Both the position numbers and the translations under genes were made by a program. Positions 58,328-64,000 of a stretch of 64,000 bases of DNA are shown in pieces (position 1 is the first letter of the stretch; each line of letters begins with the position of its first letter). Under the pieces are notes generated by a model, which saw nothing but the letters and a program-made list of their open reading frames with translations, was not told the DNA's origin and ran no database searches. Source of the stretch: Diphasiastrum complanatum. Lineage: Eukaryota > Streptophyta > Lycopodiopsida > Lycopodiales > Lycopodiaceae. The DNA is taken from NCBI GenBank assembly GCA_029204225.1, contig CM055096.1, forward strand, positions 7,634,002-7,698,001. Direction: 5' to 3'.

Positions 58328-58936
58328 CTACAGAGAAATGGCATTCATTCTTGCATTGGTATGCATCATCCTACACTCTTCAGCCACTAATACACTGTGA
58401 AGCTTTTCTATAGTGGGCAAAGTGTCTTGGATTGCAAAGCTTTGGACCAAATTTGAAAAGTCACTCCCTAGACCATTAAGGACAATCTGAACAAGCTCAC
58501 TATCTTGAATCTTCTCTCCAATGGAAGCTAACTCCCTACTAAGAGACTTGATTCTGAGCACATAAACTTGTGCACTCTCATCAGTCCTCTTCATGCTTTG
58601 CAGAATCCAATTCCTAAGCATGAGTACCCTTGAAGTGTTACTAGACTCATAGATTGATCTTAAAGATTCCAAAGCCTCTTTAGCACTAGTACAAGCTGAT
58701 ACTTCTCTCAACAAATCATTGCCTACATTCATCTTCACACAATGAAGTGCAAACCTAGATCTTCTCTTGTATTTAGCTAACTCCTGTGCACCTAGAAGTT
58801 CATCTTCATCATCAATCAAAAACTCATAAAGATCCTGGAGCACCATGAGTAACTCCATCCTCACTTTCCAAATAGCATAATTGGTAGAATTTAACCTTTC
58901 ACTAGCTTCTAGAAGGTATGCTCTAGTAGATCCCAT
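58328..58936 (-). pseudogene. Element D Gag (203 codons)
   Basis: A UBN2-type Copia Gag starting MGSTRAYLLEASERLNSTNY at 58936, with WKVRMELLMVL, ALHCVKMNVGNDLLREVS and SRVLMLRNWILQSM. It resembles Copia-1 Gag in order but is clearly a different family. The frame ends in a stop before the damaged knuckle. The rest of pol is missing. Confidence 0.8.
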
Positions 58937-59543
58937 CTTACTAGTGAGATTCTACACACAAGATATAGATTTGTTTGAACTTGAAACTCGCAGTGTTTCA
59001 CTCAAATGTTGGCTTCTATTCCGACAAATGGACTTGTAATCATAGTTCTATCACTCCCTCACAAAGTTGTAATGAAGATAAGATGAAGTGAAAACTACTC
59101 TGACTCAAGCAAATCTTGCCAATCTTGGCTATTTATGGACAATAGAATGACTTAAACTCTTTCTTCCTTCTTGGTGTACTTTCAAGACCTGTTTTTAACC
59201 TTAATAGGACTTGAACTCAGCCTAGATTAATTAGATTTCATGAAACAAATTCAAATCTAATCAATAGTAAATGATCTTGGTAGATAATCCTAGAATCTCC
59301 ACCAAAAATTACACCAAAACCTCTCAAATTGAATTTTTAGTAACCAAATGAAAATGGTGCAAGAAATACAGGTTCAGAAGTTCCCACACATGGTAACAGT
59401 ATGGAATTTGATCCCTACAAAGTTTTAGATCAATTCCTACCACCAAAACTTAGCCCCAAGCTTGCCTTCACAAGACTAGTTTTTAGCACCAAAAACTACT
59501 AAAAATGGATTTGAATGGATCTATGATCAAAGCTCTTGTACTT
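58937..59543 (-). other. Element D leader
   Basis: Non-coding stretch between the primer site and gag of D. Confidence 0.5.
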
Positions 59544-59556
59544 GGCTTTGATACCA
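59544..59556 (-). other. Element D primer binding site
   Basis: The minus strand reads TGGTATCAAAGCC, an initiator-Met tRNA-type primer site with one change from that of Copia-1. Confidence 0.8.
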
Positions 59557-60213
59557 TGTGGAAAGTATAGTACTAAGGACCATACATGGATCTTTGAATG
59601 ACCCACAAGGTTGATTGTGTGCTTGGTCAACAATCTATCAGATACTAGTCATCAGAAAACAAGATCTAGTGTAGCAGCTTGATAGAAAACAAGTAGAGAC
59701 AATCAGAGCATTCATCAAAAACTATAATCCAAGCTCCCACGTGTGAAAATCAGGCTGTAGTACGGCCTGTAGATAGAGTTTGAAGTGTGCCAAAGCTGGG
59801 TTTCATTGGAATCAATCACAATCACTGTACATAGAGAGAAAATTCGAGTTTCTCCTTGAGGCTCCAAAAAGTTTCTATCTTCTCACGATGGAGAATGGGA
59901 ATACATAGTAAAATACACTTCCTTTGCCAAGTTAGGTAAAAATCCGGCATGTAATAAGGAAGTAGGCTCAACTTTCTTGCCCTAATGTAAAAATTCTAGC
60001 CTAGATCCAAGAGTCATACTTGGTAGGTGCATGGTAGGTAGAAATCTCATCATAAATTATGGTCTAGATCCTACAAAGTAGGAATCACTATCAAATGGAC
60101 ACAATCACTCCTCTTGACTCGTGATAACCTACCTTAGGTGTGGATTTACAAGTGGTACTTTGGCCATTCAAGTGACTAACAAAAAATATTGACAAAATGT
60201 ACAAAATTCTACA
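59557..60213 (-). repeat. 5' LTR of element D (about 657 bp)
   Basis: On the plus strand it starts TGTGGAAAGTATAG at the primer site and ends TTCTACA at 60213, where element E resumes. CCACGTGTGAAAA is at about 59739. No second LTR is present, so the length rests on the TG...CA ends and the junction with E. Confidence 0.65.
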
Positions 60214-61690
60214 TGGCGAGATTGGCCAATGTAGGCAATTTTTCACAGAAGAGATCCTTATGTGAAGGATCCAAAGCAATGAGGCTAGTTGCAAATCTTC
60301 CTAAATCCTTTTGGGGTGATGTTTCTATGCAATAGGTGGCCAGGTGTGGCATCGGATGGAAAAACACCATGTTATTAAGTAGGAGGCCGAGTGTCAAGTT
60401 TTTTAAAACTTTTGGATGCATTTGCTATATCAACATTACTCTTGATAATAGGACAAAGGAGGATTCATCTTCAAGGAAAGGTATAGTTATAGTGAGGTGA
60501 GCAAGGCTTACAAAGTTTATATTCCTTCAACTAAGAAAGTGGTCATAGGAAGAGATGTCATTTTTTATGAAGGAAATGTTCCAAAGGTTTCTTCAAGTAG
60601 TGATGTCGTTATTGGATCTAACATTCTTGATGTGGATGACATTGTTGAAAATGATATGGATGTTGATGGTGAAGATCCTTCTTCAAGTGAAAAATACAAG
60701 GAGGACATCAAGGCAAATACAATAGCCTTTGAGGCTCACTTATGATGAGAATAGTAAGCAAGTAAAAGCTACTTATTTTGCATTTCTCACATATTTTGGT
60801 GAATCTTCTTGTGTATATGATGCTATGCAAGTGGATAGTTGTTTTCATAGAATGGAAGCAACTAACGAATCTAGAAAATAGGTCTTATTCAATGACTTTG
60901 AGGGTCAAGTGGAAGATCAAGAGGGTTGATCTCAAAGGGCTTCAACGACACAAAAGAGAAAGTGGCAATTTGGAGCTAGTCAAGAGCATCAAAGGGAAGT
61001 CAAGGGGCAAAGATATTTTGGATATGTTTTTGCAAGTTATTGAAAACTCAAGTAACTTAAAGGTCAAAGGAGTAGAAAAGAAGTGTTGTTCAAGTTTATT
61101 TTACTTGTACTATCACATCTTTGAGCATTTTCAAGTGAATGTGTCCAAATTTTCAGGATATGGTGAAAGTAGTCACATTGTTTTGTATCAATTTGATGTT
61201 GGAGTTGTATTAACTTTCTTTGCTGGCTTTGTTGATGGAAATGAAGCTAAAGGAGGATCATTATATCACTCATTCATGGTCAACAAGTGATGATGATATC
61301 TCATGGCAAGATGGAAATGGGGGCTCATTCATGGATTTTCATGTTGGAGACATATAAAAAAGGACAAAGATGGAAGATATATGCAAGCAAATGGTTATTA
61401 CTCACATTTATTGCTTTGTTGCTATTATTTTCCAGAGATATCAAAGGTGGAAGCATGGAGGAATCATTGCATTTACATTTTATTCGGTTCTACATGTTCT
61501 AGTTACATTTTGATATATAAAATTGATGTAAGAAATAGTGAAGCATCCAATATGGACACGATTATCTATATCAGTTATGAAAGCTATTTTAAAACCATAG
61601 AAAGGAGGTCTATACTTAGGATGGAGATCATTCTAAAGTTGGATCAAAGTTGTGTTGTTAAAACTATGCTAAAACTAGTTGAAGAGGGAG
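60214..61690 (+). pseudogene. Element E: integrase end followed by the unfamiliar protein region
   Basis: It resumes with integrase (SKAMRLVANLPKSFWGD, FKTFGCICYINITLDNRTKE) and SKAYKVYIPSTKKVVIGRD at 60497. It then has the integrase-RT linker at about 60740-60830 (ATYFAFLTYFGESSCVYDA). Instead of reverse transcriptase comes sequence homologous to the C-terminal part of NA and element A: GNLELVKSIKG, DMFLQVIENSS, KIDVRNSEASNMDTIIYI, and KTMLKLVEEGV at the end, whose stop lies in the LTR. Stops (about 60880, 60927) and shifts are present. The unfamiliar region keeps long open frames (60778-61290, 61303-61695). Confidence 0.75.
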
Positions 61691-61848
61691 TGTGAAAACT
61701 GTCAACTAGTTTAGTTGATTTATTTTGGCAATTTTGAGGCCAACATGAAATTTCAACTTAGAGATAGATTTATTTTTGCCAATAAAGGCCTAAATAGTGT
61801 TTATATTATTTCTGGCATTTATATTTGTAAATAATGTTGGAGTTAGAC
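61691..61848 (+). mobile_element. 3' LTR of element E (truncated)
   Basis: Starts TGTGAAAACTGTCAAC after GAAGAGGGAG. It is similar to 56623-56780 and ends at a junction with an inverted LTR of the A type. Confidence 0.65.
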
Positions 61849-62196
61849 GAACCATGTATAATGATGAAATGAGAGAGAGAAGAGAGAAGAATTGTCTCTC
61901 CATGAGTTACATCCTTTTATAGAGTGTCCAAACCCTATTTGGCCACTTGGCTTTCCCTCCAAAATGTAGAACCTACTATTTTGGGTCTAGATTCAATGTA
62001 CCCAAAGCTCAAATTTGAATCTCTCTCAAACTCGACTACCAACTTTCCCACACTTTCAAAAAGTGTTTATTGAATGTATTTTAAACTAATATAACTTCAA
62101 AAAGTTTATCCCTAAGTCTAAAATGAGTTTTGGCCTCAATTGACAATTTACAAAAAAATATGACTAAACTAGACTAAACTAGTTGAAATCTCTCAC
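61849..62196 (-). mobile_element. Inverted LTR fragment of the element A type
   Basis: Reverse complement of about 4936-5283, including the TATA region (CTTTTATAGAG on the plus strand at about 61914). In minus orientation it starts TGTGAGAGATTTC at 62196. It abuts Gypsy integrase without a gap. Confidence 0.75.
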
Positions 62197-62860
62197 ACCA
62201 AGTGGGTTGAAGCAAAAGCAGTTCGAGTTGCAGATGCAAAATCATGGCTAAATTCCTTTTATGAACATATTATTATTAGGTTTGGATGTTGTATCGATAT
62301 TGTAAGTGATTGCGGAACACATTTTGTGAATAAAATGATAAAGTGTCTGTTGGAAGTCTTTTCATTATTCATGGGTTTAGTACTCCTCCGTATTATCCAA
62401 GGGGTAATGGTCAAGCTGAATCTTCCAACAAGATTCTTTGCAACATTATGACAAAACATCCAAAGAAAGTCATTCTGATTGGGAACATAAATTGCATGTA
62501 GCATTATGGGCATTCAGAACAGCTTATAAATGTAGTACGAATCAAACACCATTCTAGCTTGTATATGGTCGAAATGTAGTTATGTCAATTGAATTCTTCG
62601 TACGATCCCTATGCATAGCAGCAACGGAACGGTTGGATGAAGCGAAATCCTTACAGATGCATCATGAGGCTCTACAAAAACTTTGTGAAATCAGATTGAT
62701 GATAGATCATGCATTAGCAACAGAGAAAGCCCGTCACAAGGCATGGCATGATCACAAAACCATTAATATAGTGTGGCAGATCATAGGACAACCCTAGAAA
62801 TGCATATGACAGAAGAAGTTTGTTTATGATAAGCAGGGTTTTCAAAAACGTAATTACGTA
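62197..62860 (+). pseudogene. Gypsy integrase fragment
   Basis: Reads KWVEAKAVRVADAKSW, IVSDCGTHFVN (second catalytic Asp region) and, after shifts, the C-terminal part at 62582-62790 (IAATERLDEAKSLQMHHEAL, EKARHKAWHDHK) and FVYDKQGFQK. Many stops. It could be the continuation of the type seen at 22561-23355, but the two are separate. Confidence 0.7.
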
Positions 62861-63340
62861 AAGTGAAAATTGAAAAATTAGAGAGTTATTTCCGGTCCCC
62901 TAGAACGTTAATAATGTTTATGTTAACGCTCCACCGGGGAAAACCAGCCAAAGAGGTTGTCTGGCGGGCTTCCTTAAGGAGCTCGGCAGGGCCCCAACAA
63001 TCTCCATTCAGAGGCCCGCATCGGGCTTGCTTCTGGAGCCTGTCGGGCTGTTTCTCTCTCCCTAAAACACTATAAATTACCTTGTTTTGTTGTTTATTAT
63101 AAAGATAAGCAATCTTAGAGATATTGAAAAGGACTGCTTAAAACTAAAGTCAATCTTGTTGGCCATATTCAGAAAGTGTTTAGCGTTTAGAAAATATTAT
63201 TTCGGAAAGTCTATTCTTGTCACTTTCATGACTTTGGGTAGTTGCTATTCCTAATGATATTTAGAAACGGTGGTGCATTGTTGGGTCATTATCTCTATGT
63301 TTGGGATAAAATTGGCTCTCAATTTCACATCAATAGAGTC
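62861..63340. other. Unassigned; locally GC-richer
   Basis: 62910-63050 is GC-richer than its surroundings and has an open frame at 62863-63075 without a recognised domain. Confidence 0.25.
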
Positions 63341-63535
63341 TCAATTTTTTGTTCCAACCAATCATGCTACCCAAGAAGAAACCTCCTGGGAAGTCACCTG
63401 GTCCCGAGTGGAAATTGCCAAAACTCTTGGCAAATATGGATTGGGAGTGTAACTTTTGTCACATACAAAAGTCAATCCAAGGATCCAAATAAGGACAATA
63501 AATTTCTACAATACTTGATTTGTGATTCGTGAAAT
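63341..63535 (+). pseudogene. Possible BED-type zinc-finger remnant
   Basis: One frame reads PGKSPGPEWKLPKLLANMDW followed by ECNFCHIQKSIQGSK, resembling the start of BED zinc fingers in plant hAT-type proteins (Trp, Cys-x2-Cys, Gly-Ser). The second half of the finger is not visible. Weak. Confidence 0.3.
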
Positions 63536-64000
63536 AAATATATTTAGTACAAAAGTGAACATTGAAGTGGCCGACGCTCTATCACAAGCTACAGAGTTCT
63601 GAAGGCATGCATCTCTTGGATTCTAAGATAACCACCATGCATGTGTGATATATAGATTTTCTACAAGTTTATAATCACATAACTTGCACTTATCATCCAA
63701 CATCATATGTTGGACGAGATAAGCAATGTGATAAAAAAGCGTGCATGGTAATTGGTAATGCCCAATCCATTGTGGTGGCAAAGTGGACAACAATCTTGGA
63801 GTGGGTCGTCTATAGTACGCTCTGGAACATTAGGGTGGACCATCCTGCAGATATATGCCTGCCACCACCTGCCACCACCTGGCCCTTCAAAATTATCAAA
63901 CCGACAACGTGATGTTTTCATTTTAGCCTTCAACTGTGTCATATCGTTGTCGTCGTCGTCGTGTGTCAGAGCAGGTTATGCCCTTCATTTATAATGAAAA
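63536..64000. other. Gypsy RNase H splinter and unassigned DNA
   Basis: At about 63563-63600 one frame reads EVADALSQATEF, the usual end of Gypsy RNase H. The remainder to the window edge shows no recognised feature; frames at 63703-63994 on both strands lack motifs. Confidence 0.3.

Noticed and set aside
63341-63535. A functional hAT transposase gene
   Set aside because: Only half of a possible BED finger is visible and no transposase core follows.

Overview
The window is repeat-dominated nuclear DNA of a land plant. Evidence: Copia elements with the initiator-Met primer site TGGTATCAGAGC, Gypsy remnants with the plant-type site GCGCCGCTGCCGGGG, a CACTA (En/Spm) transposase split by GT-AG introns, a MITE pair, and long (CT)n and (AT)n microsatellites. 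The base composition is AT-rich. I see no ordinary host gene, rRNA, tRNA or CRISPR array, and I cannot name the species.

Layout. 1-5.5 kb: a decayed Copia-type element (A) whose pol is partly replaced by an unfamiliar coding region, interrupted at 212 by a truncated Gypsy. 5.5-8.8 kb: a truncated minus-strand Gypsy (G1). 8.8-17.6 kb: a decayed plus-strand Gypsy (G2) with LTR copies on both sides, two copies of a 378-bp MITE (one inside an LTR), and a 207-bp tandem repeat. 18.1-19.9 kb: a deleted Copia (B) and a perfect hairpin. 20-24.7 kb: unassigned DNA, a long inverted repeat and a Gypsy RNase H/integrase fragment. 24.7-29.6 kb: microsatellites and complex duplications. 29,650-36,078: a structurally complete young Copia element (Copia-1) with an uninterrupted 1317-codon gag-pol, 5-bp target duplication and almost identical LTRs. 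37.4-41.6 kb: a CACTA transposase pseudogene. 42-47 kb: microsatellites and old fragments. 47.2-56.3 kb: a minus-strand Copia (C) split by a 5.6-kb insertion (NA). 56.6-62.2 kb: a plus-strand element (E), itself split by a truncated minus-strand Copia (D). The last 1.8 kb holds Gypsy integrase and other fragments.

The most notable biology is a non-autonomous retrotransposon lineage. NA shares LTR termini, primer site, a leader of identical length and nearly identical Gag with Copia-1. After the Gag zinc knuckle, however, all of protease, integrase, reverse transcriptase and RNase H is replaced, in frame, by about 744 residues of a protein I do not recognise. Related protein occurs in elements A and E, which keep different amounts of pol. 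This suggests a family that lost or replaced pol while keeping a second, conserved protein, with Copia-1-like elements as the probable source of enzymes. That relationship is inferred from sequence alone.
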